DNA of 64,000 nt, taken from positions 1 to 64,000 of the forward strand of contig DWWD01000030.1 in NCBI GenBank assembly GCA_019119895.1, read 5' to 3'. This document shows, piece after piece, positions 21,936 to 32,692 of the stretch. The translations under genes were made by a program, and so were the position numbers. The notes below the pieces were generated by a model. That model searched no databases. It was not told the origin of the DNA and saw only the letters and a list, made by a program, of their open reading frames with translations. The stretch comes from Candidatus Anaerostipes avistercoris. Lineage in GTDB: Bacteria > Bacillota > Clostridia > Lachnospirales > Lachnospiraceae. Each line of letters opens with the position of its first letter. The stretch's first letter is position 1.

Positions 21936-22883
21936 ATGAAATTTTATCTTGCGCCTATGGAAGGCATTACCAATTATATTTACCGGAACGCCTATGCCCG
22001 GTTTTTTGGAGAGATGGATAAATATTTTACCCCGTTTATCATGCCTGGTCAAAAGAGAATTTTCAGGACGAGAGAACTTCAGGATGTGCTGCCGGAACAT
22101 AATGAAGGAATAAATATTGTTCCGCAGATTTTAACGAAGAAACCGGAAGAATTTATAAAGACAGCCCGGGAACTTCAGAAGATGGGATATGAAGAGGTGA
22201 ATCTGAACGCCGGATGCCCTTCCAAAACTGTTGTTTCCAAAGGAAAAGGATCCGGGGTTCTGCGGGATCCGGATGAACTGGATCATTTTCTGGAGGAGAT
22301 TTTCACATCGCTTGACATGAAGATTTCTGTTAAGACCAGGATAGGATTGTATGATCCGGAGGAGTTTGAGGAAATCATGGAAGTTTATAACCGATACCCT
22401 CTTTATGAACTGATCATACACCCGAGGGTGCAGCAGGAGTTTTATAACGGTTCCGTTCATATGGATTCTTTCCGTATGGGATTTGAGCGGAGCAGAAATC
22501 CGGTCTGCTACAATGGCGATATCGTCCGGCAGGAAGACTTTAGAAAGCTGACGGAACAATTTCCGGGGCTGGACGCGGTGATGATCGGAAGAGGGGTTTT
22601 GAGAAATCCGGCGCTGGTGCCGATGATCCGCTGCGGGGAAGCATTGGATAAGAGGAGATTCCGGGCCATGCATGACCAGATTTATGAAGCGTATAAGGAA
22701 TATTTATCCGGAGAGAAGAATATTTTATTTAAAATGAAAGATTTCTGGACAAATCCGGTACAGCTGTTTACAGATTATGAAAAATATGCCAAAAAGATAC
22801 GAAAAGTCCAGCGGCTGAGGGATTATAATAAAATCATAGATTCCATGTTTGCGGAGCAGGACATTCGACATGAATTGTGTTAA
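21936..22883 (+). CDS. tRNA-dihydrouridine synthase family protein
   Basis: LAPMEGITNYIYR, NLNAGCPSKTVVSKGKGSGVLRDP, MIGRGVLRNP. Confidence 0.92.
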   Translation: MKFYLAPMEGITNYIYRNAYARFFGEMDKYFTPFIMPGQKRIFRTRELQDVLPEHNEGINIVPQILTKKPEEFIKTARELQKMGYEEVNLNAGCPSKTVVSKGKGSGVLRDPDELDHFLEEIFTSLDMKISVKTRIGLYDPEEFEEIMEVYNRYPLYELIIHPRVQQEFYNGSVHMDSFRMGFERSRNPVCYNGDIVRQEDFRKLTEQFPGLDAVMIGRGVLRNPALVPMIRCGEALDKRRFRAMHDQIYEAYKEYLSGEKNILFKMKDFWTNPVQLFTDYEKYAKKIRKVQRLRDYNKIIDSMFAEQDIRHELC

Positions 22884-22922
22884 CATATTAGATGTAGGAA
22901 AGACAGAAAAGAGGTTGAGCTT

Positions 22923-23813
22923 ATGAGTCAATATGTGATCAGCTGCTGTTCTACAGCAGATCTTACCAAAGAACATTTTGAAAAGAGAGATATTTCTTAT
23001 ATTTGTTTTCATTTTGAGCTGGATGGGACCCAGTATCAGGATGATCTGGGCGAATCCATTCCGTTTGATGAGTTTTATCAGAAAATGACTGATGGGGCGG
23101 AAACCAGGACGTCGCAGGTCAATGCGGAAGAATTTAAGGAGTATTTTGAAAAATTCCTGAAAGAGGGAAAAGACATCCTGCATGTATGCCTGTCTTCCGG
23201 AATTTCCGGCGTTATGAATTCAGCGGTGATCGCCAAAGAAGAGCTGGAAGAAAAATATCCGGACCGGAAGATTTATATTGTGGATTCCCTGGGAGCGTCA
23301 TCCGGATACGGGCTTTTGATGGATCAGCTCGCGGATCTGAGGGATCAGGGCAAAAATATTGAGGAAGTATACCGGTGGGCGGAAGAGCACAGGCTGGAGC
23401 TGCACCACTGGTTTTTTTCCACGGATCTGACTTTCTTTATCAAAGGAGGGAGAATTTCCAAAACGGCAGGTTTTGTAGGAGGCGTTCTGGGAATCTGTCC
23501 TCTGCTGAATATGGGGGAAGACGGAACCTTGGTTCCGCGGCAGAATATCCGGACCAAGAGGAAAGTTATACGGGCGATCGTGGACAAAATGGAAGAAAAT
23601 GCCCGCGGTGGACTGGATTATTCTGGAAAATGCTATATTTCCCAGTCCGCCTGTGAAGAAGATGCAAAAGCGGTAGCCGCTCTGGTGGAAAAACGGTTCC
23701 CGAAATTAAACGGCAGAGTAGAAATCAATCATATCGGAACGACCATCGGAAGCCATACAGGGCCGGGAACGGTGGCCCTGTTTTTCTGGGGAAAAAGCCG
23801 GAAGGGATCCTGA
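22923..23813 (+). CDS. DegV family protein
   Basis: TRTSQVNAEEF, CLSSGISGVMNSA, FFIKGGRISKTAGF, GSHTGPGTVALFF. Confidence 0.92.
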   Translation: MSQYVISCCSTADLTKEHFEKRDISYICFHFELDGTQYQDDLGESIPFDEFYQKMTDGAETRTSQVNAEEFKEYFEKFLKEGKDILHVCLSSGISGVMNSAVIAKEELEEKYPDRKIYIVDSLGASSGYGLLMDQLADLRDQGKNIEEVYRWAEEHRLELHHWFFSTDLTFFIKGGRISKTAGFVGGVLGICPLLNMGEDGTLVPRQNIRTKRKVIRAIVDKMEENARGGLDYSGKCYISQSACEEDAKAVAALVEKRFPKLNGRVEINHIGTTIGSHTGPGTVALFFWGKSRKGS

Positions 23814-23814
23814 T

Positions 23815-25152
23815 TTATTCTGCCCGGAAAGCAGCCATGGTGATATAGTTGTACGGCTGATTAAAGTGAGGCAGGAAAAACAGATCAAGAAGTTTCAGGG
23901 TATCGATGGATACCTGTTCCTGGATGGCCAGGGAAAACATGTGGACAGCCATGGAAATATCATATTCTGAGCACAGCTGGGCCCCGAGAACCCGGCGGCT
24001 GGATTTGTCATATACGATATGGATCAGGACTTTGCTGTTGTCTGTTTCCAGGAATCCGGCTTTCTGATAATCTTCATAATCCACGGAAGCAGCCTCATAT
24101 CCCAGACGGATTGCTTTTTTCAGAGACAGGCCGGTACTGACCATTTTCAAGTTCCAGATGCTGATGCCGTTGGAACCCTGAACGCCCGGGGAGGAAATAT
24201 CGCGGCCGAGAGCATTTTGTGCCGCAATCATGCCGGAGCGGACGGCATTGGAAGCAAGAGCGATATAATCGGTTCTCTGGGATGCATTGTTGTAGACAGC
24301 GGCGCAGTCGCCTGCGGCGTAGACATCGGGAATGCTGGTTTCCTGCCGCCGGCTGACCAGATAGGCGCCGTTTTCGAATGTTTCCAGGATACCGTTTCCA
24401 AGTCTGGTATTTGGGCGGAAGCCGGCACAGAAAATAACCATATCCGTGTCATAGGAACCTTTGTCTGTGACGACTTTCTGCACAGTTTCCTGCCCTTCCA
24501 GTTCTTGTACTGTTTCACGGAACACAAGCCGGATGCCGTGATGTTCCAGATTTTCTTCCATCCGGCGGGAAAAAGGTTCATCATAATAGGAAGAAAGACA
24601 GGTGGAAGCGCTGTCGATCAGAGTAACTTCCCTGCCGCACCGGCAGAAAGCCTCCGCCAGTTCCACGCCGATGTACCCGGCGCCCACGATGGTGACCTTT
24701 TTCAGATGCTGATTCTTTAATTTTTTTATGACATCTTCCGCATTCTGATACAATTTGACATACTGGACATTATGGAGATCCATTCCCCGGACGGGAAGAG
24801 ATACAGGAAGAGATCCGGTGGCCAGGATTAATTTGTCATAGGATTGTTCATAATAATCTCCGGAAACGCACTTTGCCTGCACCGTTTTTCGCTCAAAATC
24901 AATAGAAGATACTTTGGTGTCCATATGAACGCGGGCGCCTTTTTTTTCGAGAATTTCCCGGCTGGAGTAGAAGAGTCCCTCCGGACCGGAAATCTGTCCG
25001 CCGATCCATAACGCTGTGCCGCAGCCGAGAAAGCTGATATTGGAATTGGCGTCGAAGGCAGTGACCTCCACATCTTTTCCGGAATCGAGAATTGTATTTA
25101 ATGCCGCGGTGCCTGCGTGATTGGCGCCGACGACGATAATTTTTTGTGACAT
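23815..25152 (-). CDS. FAD-dependent NADH oxidase / CoA-disulfide reductase family
   Basis: [56 protein letters not shown]. Confidence 0.9.
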   Translation of the reverse strand: MSQKIIVVGANHAGTAALNTILDSGKDVEVTAFDANSNISFLGCGTALWIGGQISGPEGLFYSSREILEKKGARVHMDTKVSSIDFERKTVQAKCVSGDYYEQSYDKLILATGSLPVSLPVRGMDLHNVQYVKLYQNAEDVIKKLKNQHLKKVTIVGAGYIGVELAEAFCRCGREVTLIDSASTCLSSYYDEPFSRRMEENLEHHGIRLVFRETVQELEGQETVQKVVTDKGSYDTDMVIFCAGFRPNTRLGNGILETFENGAYLVSRRQETSIPDVYAAGDCAAVYNNASQRTDYIALASNAVRSGMIAAQNALGRDISSPGVQGSNGISIWNLKMVSTGLSLKKAIRLGYEAASVDYEDYQKAGFLETDNSKVLIHIVYDKSSRRVLGAQLCSEYDISMAVHMFSLAIQEQVSIDTLKLLDLFFLPHFNQPYNYITMAAFRAE

Positions 25153-25286
25153 AAGAAAACCCTCCTTTAAAATATGATTAGAGTATTGCCGGAAAGAGGG
25201 AAAATATACCAGGAGAAGAGAGGAAAGACGGAAATATCAAGAAAATGAATTGACAAATGTTCCCGCCCTCGCTTATAATAACTCAA

Positions 25287-25548
25287 TAGGCGATGAAGGA
25301 GAAAAGTAACATGGATTATCGTTTCCAGTGAGCAGGGGATAGTGAGAACCCGCAAAGTGAATTCATGCGAAGAACACTCTGGAGCATCAATCTGAACACC
25401 GGCGGGACCGCCGGACAAGTAGGTGCGACGTAGGTCTGGCGTTAACAGACAGGCAAGAGAGACTGTATCAGCAGTAAATCAGGTGGTACCGCGGACTGGA
25501 TCATACAAGTTCGTCCTGAAAGACAATTTCAGGACGGGCTTTTTTTAT
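25287..25548 (+). promoter_or_regulatory. T-box leader upstream of aspS
   Basis: AGGTGGTACCGCG T-box sequence (25481-25493), then terminator GTCCTGAAA gacaa TTTCAGGACgggcTTTTTTT, immediately upstream of aspartyl-tRNA synthetase. Confidence 0.92.
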
Positions 25549-25617
25549 TTTATAAGAAATGTCCGCCTGAAGAAGATTGGATATCAGATAGATAAAAGAG
25601 AGAAAAGGAGTATTGAG

Positions 25618-27363
25618 ATGTCAGATTTATATCGTTCCAGAACCATGGATCAGATTTCAGAAGCCGATATCGGAAAAGAATTAAAAATTGCCGGATGGGT
25701 TGAAAACATCCGTGACCACGGCGGCGTGTCATTTATCGATTTGAGAGATATGTACGGCGTGATGCAGGTGGTATTAAGAGATACAAGCCTGCTGAATCAT
25801 GTAAGAAAAGAAGAATGTCTGTCAATCGAAGGTGTTGTCCAGCACAGAGACGAGGAAACATACAATCCGAAAATCCTGACAGGAACCATTGAGCTGGAAG
25901 CCCACAAGATTGATATTTTAGGAAAAGTGTACAGAGATCTTCCGTTTGAGATTGCGACTTCAAAAGAAATCAGGGAAGATGTCCGTCTGAAATACCGTTA
26001 TCTGGATATGAGAAACCGCAAGGTGAAAGATAATATCCTCTTCCGTTCCAAAGTGACACGTTTCTTAAGAGACAAGATGGAAGAACTGGGATTTATCGAT
26101 ATTCAGACCCCGATCCTCTGCGCATCTTCTCCGGAAGGCGCAAGAGATTATGTGGTTCCGTCCAGAAAATACAAAGGAAAGTTTTACGCGCTTCCGCAGG
26201 CGCCGCAGCAGTACAAACAGCTTCTGATGGTGTCCGGAATCGATAAGTATTACCAGATCGCGCCATGTTTCCGTGATGAGGATGCCCGCGCGGACCGCTC
26301 TCCGGGAGAATTCTATCAGCTGGATTTCGAGATGGCGTTTGCCACACAGGAAGACGTTTTCAAAGTAGGTGAGGAAGTCCTCACAGCGGCCTTTAAGGAA
26401 TTTGCTCCGGAAGGTTCTGTGGTAACAGAGGCTCCGTACCCGGTTTACAGCTACAAAGAGGCGATGCTCCAGTTCGGAACCGATAAGCCGGACCTGAGAA
26501 ATCCTCTGCGTATCGTAGATGTAACAGAATTTTTCCAGAGATGTACATTTAAGCCGTTCCACGGACAGACCGTGCGCGCGATCAATGTACATGCCAAATT
26601 GTCCAAGGGACAGCATGAAAAACTGCTGAAATTCGCCCAGTCCATTGGAATGGGAGGTCTTGGATATTTGGAAGTAAAAGAAGAAATGAAGTATAAAGGA
26701 CCGATTGATAAGTTTATCCCGGATGACATGAAGATGGAACTGGCGGAACTGGCAGGATTAGCTGTGGGAGATACTATTTTCTTCATTGCGGCTCCGGAAA
26801 AAGCGGCAAATCTCTTTGCAGGGCAGATTCGCGATGAACTGGCACAGAGACTGGATCTTCTGGAAAAGAACGCATTCCGTTTCTGCTATATTAATGATTT
26901 CCCAATGTATGAAATTGACGAGGAGACAGGAAAACTTGGATTTACCCACAACCCATTCTCCATGCCGCAGGGCGGTCTGGAGGCGTTAAATGAGAAAGAT
27001 CCGCTGGATATTCTTGCTTATCAGTATGATATCGTCTGCAACGGAGTGGAATTATCTTCCGGCGCAGTCAGAAACCACGATATGGAAATCATGGAAAAAG
27101 CATTTGAAATTGCCGGATATGATAAAGAAGTGCTGAAAGAAAAATTCGGAGCTCTTTACAATGCATTCCAGTTTGGAGCGCCGCCTCATGCGGGAATGGC
27201 ACCAGGTCTGGATCGTATGATCATGCTGCTTCGCGGAGAAGAAAACATCAGAGAGGTCATTGCATTCCCGATGAACGGAAATGCACAGGATCTTATGTGC
27301 GGAGCGCCGGGTGAGATTACAGAACAGCAGCTTCGTGAAGTGCATATTAAAGTCAGAGACTAA
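25618..27363 (+). CDS. aspS: Aspartyl-tRNA synthetase
   Basis: 581 aa; DVRLKYRYLDMRN, FRDEDARADRSPGEFYQLDFEM, GAPPHAGMAPGLDRMIMLL. Confidence 0.96.
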   Translation: MSDLYRSRTMDQISEADIGKELKIAGWVENIRDHGGVSFIDLRDMYGVMQVVLRDTSLLNHVRKEECLSIEGVVQHRDEETYNPKILTGTIELEAHKIDILGKVYRDLPFEIATSKEIREDVRLKYRYLDMRNRKVKDNILFRSKVTRFLRDKMEELGFIDIQTPILCASSPEGARDYVVPSRKYKGKFYALPQAPQQYKQLLMVSGIDKYYQIAPCFRDEDARADRSPGEFYQLDFEMAFATQEDVFKVGEEVLTAAFKEFAPEGSVVTEAPYPVYSYKEAMLQFGTDKPDLRNPLRIVDVTEFFQRCTFKPFHGQTVRAINVHAKLSKGQHEKLLKFAQSIGMGGLGYLEVKEEMKYKGPIDKFIPDDMKMELAELAGLAVGDTIFFIAAPEKAANLFAGQIRDELAQRLDLLEKNAFRFCYINDFPMYEIDEETGKLGFTHNPFSMPQGGLEALNEKDPLDILAYQYDIVCNGVELSSGAVRNHDMEIMEKAFEIAGYDKEVLKEKFGALYNAFQFGAPPHAGMAPGLDRMIMLLRGEENIREVIAFPMNGNAQDLMCGAPGEITEQQLREVHIKVRD

Positions 27364-27599
27364 AAAAACATTGATCAGACAGATAAAGAAAGCAGGTACC
27401 CGCGGGAATCTGCTTCTTTTTCTTTTGACAGCAGCATATGATCCTCAGGCAGTCTGCCTGAAAAATCCACAGAATATATTTTGTTTCCTTATCAAAACAT
27501 GTTAAGATAAGAAGTGAGAAGAAATATGATTTGAATATAAGGCCCTCCGCCGGGAAAACGGCGGTATCACAGGACCCGAAGAGGAAGGAGCTGTATGTT

Positions 27600-28988
27600 A
27601 TGGCAGTTATAGGAGCAGTTATGGTCCCGCATCCTCCGCTGATCATTCCGGAAGTGGGGCGGGGAGAAGAGAAAGCAATACAGAAAACGATCAATGCTTA
27701 TCATCAGGCAGCGAAGGAGATAGCAGCTCTTCAGCCGGAAACGATCGTGGTCACAACGCCTCATTCTATTATGTATGGCGATTATTTCCACATTTCACCG
27801 GGGTTTGATGCAGGCGGAGATTTCGGACAGTTCCGGGCGCCGGGGGTAAAGATCCATACCAATTATGATGTGGCGTTTGCGGAGGAATTGTGCGCAGAAG
27901 CAGATGAACATGGTTTTATGGCGGGAACCCTGGGAGAGCGGGACAGCCGTCTGGATCATGGAACTATGATCCCTCTGTATTTTATCGACCAGGAGTATAC
28001 AGATTATCAGACGGTCCGGATCGGATTATCCGGATTATCCTTTGTGGATCATTACACTTTGGGACAATATATACAGGAAACAGCAAGCCGTCTGGGAAGA
28101 AGGACTGTGATCGTTGCCAGCGGCGATCTGTCCCACCGGCTGAAGGAGGATGGACCTTACGGATACCGGGAAGAAGGACCTCGGTATGATAAAAAGATCA
28201 TGGAAATCATGGGAAATGGAGACTTCGGCCGTCTGTTTGAATTCTCAGAGAATTTCTGCCAGAAGGCAGGAGAGTGCGGTCAGCGGTCATTTCTGATCAT
28301 GGCCGGAGCTTTGGATCAGATGAAAGTGGAGGCGAAGGCATTATCTTACGAAGGGCCTTTCGGCGTGGGATACGGTATCTGCACCTTCCGGACAGCCGGA
28401 GTGGATGAGAGCAGAAATTTCAAAGAGAAATATGAAGAACAGCAGAGAGCCAGAATGAGAGAGCGGAAAGAGCGGGAAGATGACTATGTCCGTCTGGCGA
28501 GAAAATCTCTGGAAGGTTATATGATCAAGAGGGTTCCGATTTCTGTTCCGGATGATGTTCCGGAGGAAATGCTGGAGAAACAGGCAGGAGTGTTTGTATC
28601 TCTCAAAAAAGACGGAAGACTCAGAGGCTGCATCGGAACCATCGGACCTACGACAGGATCCGTGGCAGAAGAAATCATTCAGAATGCCGTAAGCGCGGCA
28701 GTCAGCGATAACCGTTTTCCGGAAGTTACGTACGAGGAACTTCCTTATCTGGAGTACAGCGTAGATGTGCTGGAAGCCCCGGAGGAGATTCAGTCAGCAG
28801 ATCAGCTGGATGTAAAAAAATACGGGCTGATCATAACCAAAGGAAGAAAAAGGGGACTGCTTCTGCCGAATCTGGAAGGCGTAGATACAGTGGAAGAGCA
28901 GATCGCCATCACAAAACAGAAAGCCGGGATTGCAGAATACGACGACGATGTCCAGATGCAGCGGTTTGAAGTGGTAAGGCACAGGTAA
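27600..28988 (+). CDS. AmmeMemoRadiSam system fused MEMO1-like plus AMMECR1-like protein
   Basis: N-term MVPHPPLIIPEVG...VVTTPHS (MEMO); C-term FVSLKKDGRLRGCIGTIGPT (AMMECR1). Confidence 0.9.
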   Translation: MAVIGAVMVPHPPLIIPEVGRGEEKAIQKTINAYHQAAKEIAALQPETIVVTTPHSIMYGDYFHISPGFDAGGDFGQFRAPGVKIHTNYDVAFAEELCAEADEHGFMAGTLGERDSRLDHGTMIPLYFIDQEYTDYQTVRIGLSGLSFVDHYTLGQYIQETASRLGRRTVIVASGDLSHRLKEDGPYGYREEGPRYDKKIMEIMGNGDFGRLFEFSENFCQKAGECGQRSFLIMAGALDQMKVEAKALSYEGPFGVGYGICTFRTAGVDESRNFKEKYEEQQRARMRERKEREDDYVRLARKSLEGYMIKRVPISVPDDVPEEMLEKQAGVFVSLKKDGRLRGCIGTIGPTTGSVAEEIIQNAVSAAVSDNRFPEVTYEELPYLEYSVDVLEAPEEIQSADQLDVKKYGLIITKGRKRGLLLPNLEGVDTVEEQIAITKQKAGIAEYDDDVQMQRFEVVRHR

Positions 28989-28993
28989 CGCCT

Positions 28994-29824
28994 ATGAGTG
29001 AGATGATTTGCAGCACCTGTATGTATCACTGCCGGCTGAAGGCCGGTCAGACAGGAAAATGCCGAGTAAGAAAACATGTGAATGGAAGGATTATCTGCGG
29101 CAATTACGGGAAAATCACTTCACTGGCGCTGGATCCTATTGAGAAGAAGCCTCTGAAACGATTTCATCCCGGAAGCCATATTCTTTCGGTGGGAAGTTAT
29201 GGATGTAATTTATCCTGTCCTTTCTGTCAGAATCATGAGATATCCATGAAGACAGAGGAAGAAGTACAGAGTGTGTATGTTTCTCCCCAGTCTTTGTGTG
29301 AAAAAGCCCTGCAGCTGGTGCCTTACGGAAATATCGGAGTGGCCTTTACGTATAATGAACCAATGATCGGATACGAATATGTTAGGGACACGGCACGATG
29401 CTGCAGGGAAGAGGACCTGAAAACAGTTGTGGTGACCAATGGTTCGGTATTTTTGGAAGCGGCGGCAGAGGTGATGCCGCTGATTGATGCGTGGAATATT
29501 GATTTGAAAGGTTTTACCGATGAATATTACCGTAAATTGGGCGGATCTCTGGATATGGTCAAAGAGTTTATCCGGGAAGCTGTCCGCCATGGTCATGTAG
29601 AACTGACGACGCTGATCGTTCCGGGAGAAAATGACAGCGACGGGGAAATGGAAGCCCTGGCTGCCTGGGTATCTTCGGTCAGTCCGGAGATTGTGCTCCA
29701 CGTGACCAGATTCTTTCCAAACTGGAAAATGACGGACCGGGGACCTACAGATGTGAATCAGGTATATCATTTGGCGCAAATCGCCGGGCGCCATTTAAAA
29801 TACGTATATACAGGCAACTGCTGA
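28994..29824 (+). CDS. amrS: AmmeMemoRadiSam system radical SAM enzyme
   Basis: GCNLSCPFCQNHEIS radical SAM motif; adjacent to the MEMO/AMMECR1 gene. Confidence 0.9.
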   Translation: MSEMICSTCMYHCRLKAGQTGKCRVRKHVNGRIICGNYGKITSLALDPIEKKPLKRFHPGSHILSVGSYGCNLSCPFCQNHEISMKTEEEVQSVYVSPQSLCEKALQLVPYGNIGVAFTYNEPMIGYEYVRDTARCCREEDLKTVVVTNGSVFLEAAAEVMPLIDAWNIDLKGFTDEYYRKLGGSLDMVKEFIREAVRHGHVELTTLIVPGENDSDGEMEALAAWVSSVSPEIVLHVTRFFPNWKMTDRGPTDVNQVYHLAQIAGRHLKYVYTGNC

Positions 29825-29859
29825 GACAGCCGGCAGCAGACTGGGGAGGTGACAGACAG

Positions 29860-30321
29860 ATGAATGTATTGGTGAGCGCGTGTCTTCTTGGGACAGAATG
29901 CAAATACAATCAGGGAAGCAACGAATCGGAACAGGTGAAGCAGCTGTTAGAAGAACATCACCTGATTCCGGTCTGTCCGGAAATTATGGGTGGACTTCCC
30001 ACGCCGCGGACGCCGGCGGAAGTCCGGGGAGAGAAAGTCATAACAAAAGACGGGAAAGACGTTACGGCGGAATTTCAGAAAGGAGCCGGAGAAGCTCTCC
30101 GCCTGGCAGAATTATACGGATGCCGCTGTGCGGTGTTAAAAGAAAAAAGTCCCTCCTGCGGGAGTGGAAATATATATGACGGTACATTTACAGGAACATT
30201 GACAAGCAGTGATGGGGTGACCGCAAAACTTCTGAAAAAACACGGAATCCATGTATTCGGGGAGAATATGCCGTGTCTGCGGGAAGTTTTGCATGAGAAA
30301 GGAAATGACAATGAAATTTAA
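29860..30321 (+). CDS. DUF523 family protein
   Basis: VSACLLGTECKYNQGSN, PVCPEIMGGLPTPRTPAE, LKEKSPSCGSG. Confidence 0.92.
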   Translation: MNVLVSACLLGTECKYNQGSNESEQVKQLLEEHHLIPVCPEIMGGLPTPRTPAEVRGEKVITKDGKDVTAEFQKGAGEALRLAELYGCRCAVLKEKSPSCGSGNIYDGTFTGTLTSSDGVTAKLLKKHGIHVFGENMPCLREVLHEKGNDNEI

Positions 30322-31249
30322 AAGGATCAGAGAGATCACAGCAGGTACAGCCGTGCTGTCATGCGCGGCATCTTTTTCTGTTTTCGAATATGCAATCTGC
30401 AGAAAAAAGAAAAATCCGGATGTCAGAAGAAAGAAAAAATGGAAGCCGTATCTTGATTTTGTCCTGGAAGAGCAGAAATGGATGAAACGGCATAACGGAA
30501 GAAAGCAGGAAATCCTGTCTGCAGACGGACTGAAACTCCGTGCCATGTATATTCCGAGGAAAAATGCAAAAGGTATTATTATATGTATGCATGGCTATCA
30601 TTCCGCGGTGGACATTGAATTTGTTCCGGAAATCCGATTTCTTTGGAATCTGGGATATGGTATTTTGCTGCCGTGGCAGAGAAGCCACGGCCAGAGCGAA
30701 GGACGCTATATTACTTACGGCGTAAAAGAAAGGTATGACTGCAGAAGATGGATTCAGTATGCCAATGAGCAGCTGGGTGCGAAACATAAAGATGTATTTC
30801 TGTGCGGCATTTCTATGGGATGTGCGACAGTGCTGATGGCGTCGGGACTCAGGCTCCCGGCCAATGTCAGAGGCATCATTGCGGACTGCGGCTTTACATC
30901 GCCGTGGGAAATCATCCGTCATGTCATAAAAACAAGATATCATCTTCCGCCATATCCGCTGATGTTTTTCCTGGAAGCAGTCTGCAGGATCGTGGCAGGA
31001 TTCAGTTTAAAAGAAGCATCCGCCCAGGAAGCCCTGCGTAAAAATAAGATTCCGGTGCTGTTCATTCACGGAGATGAGGATAAATACGTTCCTGTCTGGA
31101 TGACTTACAGCAATTATGAGGCGTGCGTTGCGCCAAAAGAATTGTACATTGTCCATGGCGCAGCCCACGCTCTGGCATTTTCCTATGACCGGAAAGAAGG
31201 AAAAAGACGGATCAGAAACTTTATACAACGGTATGAAAGCAGGAGGTGA
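30305..31249 (+). CDS. Alpha/beta hydrolase with N-terminal membrane anchor
   Basis: GIIICMHGYHSA, LCGISMGCATVLMAS, LFIHGDEDKYVP, VHGAAHALAF. Confidence 0.88.
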   Translation: MTMKFKRIREITAGTAVLSCAASFSVFEYAICRKKKNPDVRRKKKWKPYLDFVLEEQKWMKRHNGRKQEILSADGLKLRAMYIPRKNAKGIIICMHGYHSAVDIEFVPEIRFLWNLGYGILLPWQRSHGQSEGRYITYGVKERYDCRRWIQYANEQLGAKHKDVFLCGISMGCATVLMASGLRLPANVRGIIADCGFTSPWEIIRHVIKTRYHLPPYPLMFFLEAVCRIVAGFSLKEASAQEALRKNKIPVLFIHGDEDKYVPVWMTYSNYEACVAPKELYIVHGAAHALAFSYDRKEGKRRIRNFIQRYESRR

Positions 31250-31253
31250 CACA

Positions 31254-32654
31254 ATGGAAAATCGTTATGATGTAATTATGATAGGTGCCGGACCATCGGC
31301 AATTTTCTGCGCATATAAGCTGATGAAGGAACGTCCGGACACAAAAATACTGATGATTGAAAAAGGAAGGCGGATTGAGCAGCGCAAATGTCCGAAACGT
31401 GATACAAAAGTCTGTGTCGGATGTCAGCCGTGTTCCATTACCACGGGATTTGCCGGCGCCGGAGCGTTCTCAGACGGGAAATTGTCTCTGTCTCCGGATG
31501 TGGGAGGAAATCTGCCGGACATTCTGGGTTATGACCGGACAACAGAATTGTTAAAGCAGTCCGACCAGATTTATCTGGAATTCGGGGCGGATACCAAAGT
31601 TTACGGGATCAATGAGGAAGACGAGATTGCCAAGATCAGAAAGAAAGCCATCCAGGCGAATCTTAAGCTCATTGAATGTCCGATCCGGCATCTGGGAACC
31701 GAGGAAGGATATAAAATATATGCAAGACTCCAGAAACATCTGCTGGACTGCGGCGTGGATATGCTGTTTCTGACCATGGTAAAGGATATTCTGATCGAAG
31801 ATGGCAGAGTGAAAGGTGTCGTCACCGATCAAGGCGAGACGTATCTGTCCGATGAGATTGTGGCGGCAGTAGGCCGGGAAGGCTCAGAATGGCTCAGCGA
31901 TATCTGCCGGACATATGGAATTGAAACTGAAGTCGGAACCGTTGACGTAGGTGTCCGTGTGGAAGTCAGAGATGAGATCATGGAGGAACTGAATGAGAGT
32001 TTGTATGAGGCGAAACTTGTATATTATACGCCGACATTTGACGATAAAGTAAGAGTCTTCTGCAGCAATCCATCCGGCGAGGTGGCCACAGAATATTATG
32101 AAAATGGCCTCGCGGTTGTTAACGGACATGCTTACAAGGCAAAGGATCATAAAACAAACAATACGAATTTTGCTCTGCTGGTATCCAAAAATTTTACGAA
32201 ACCTTTTAAAGAGCCGATCCAGTACGGCAAACATATCGCCCAGCTGAGCAATATGCTTTGTGACGGTAAAATCCTGGTGCAGCGCTTCGGTGATTTCATC
32301 AGGGGAAGAAGAACGACGGAAGAGCGTCTTATAAGAAATAATATCACGCCGACCTTAAAAGATGCGGTGCCGGGAGATCTGTCCCTTGTATTCCCGTACA
32401 GAATTATGAAAGACATCGAGGAAATGATCTATGCTCTGGACGAGGTAACGCCGGGAATGGCCAGCGATGAAACATTACTGTACGGGGTGGAAGTAAAATT
32501 CTATTCCAATAAAGTCCTGGTGGATAAAGATTTTCAGACCAATATCCATGGACTTCATGCCATCGGCGACGGCGCATCTGTCACAAGAGGGCTTCAGCAG
32601 GCCTCTGCCAACGGACTGAGCGTTGCTGAGAGTCTGTTAAAGAAATGGGAATAA
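31254..32654 (+). CDS. FAD-dependent oxidoreductase
   Basis: VIMIGAGPSAIFCAYKLM; NIHGLHAIGDGASVTRGLQQASANGL. Confidence 0.88.
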   Translation: MENRYDVIMIGAGPSAIFCAYKLMKERPDTKILMIEKGRRIEQRKCPKRDTKVCVGCQPCSITTGFAGAGAFSDGKLSLSPDVGGNLPDILGYDRTTELLKQSDQIYLEFGADTKVYGINEEDEIAKIRKKAIQANLKLIECPIRHLGTEEGYKIYARLQKHLLDCGVDMLFLTMVKDILIEDGRVKGVVTDQGETYLSDEIVAAVGREGSEWLSDICRTYGIETEVGTVDVGVRVEVRDEIMEELNESLYEAKLVYYTPTFDDKVRVFCSNPSGEVATEYYENGLAVVNGHAYKAKDHKTNNTNFALLVSKNFTKPFKEPIQYGKHIAQLSNMLCDGKILVQRFGDFIRGRRTTEERLIRNNITPTLKDAVPGDLSLVFPYRIMKDIEEMIYALDEVTPGMASDETLLYGVEVKFYSNKVLVDKDFQTNIHGLHAIGDGASVTRGLQQASANGLSVAESLLKKWE

Positions 32655-32692
32655 AAATCAGAAAGAAACCAGAAAGATCCGGACAAAGCAGA

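Noticed and set aside
25167-25418. Minus-strand ORF over the T-box leader
   Set aside because: Overlaps a clearly structured RNA leader with no protein motif.
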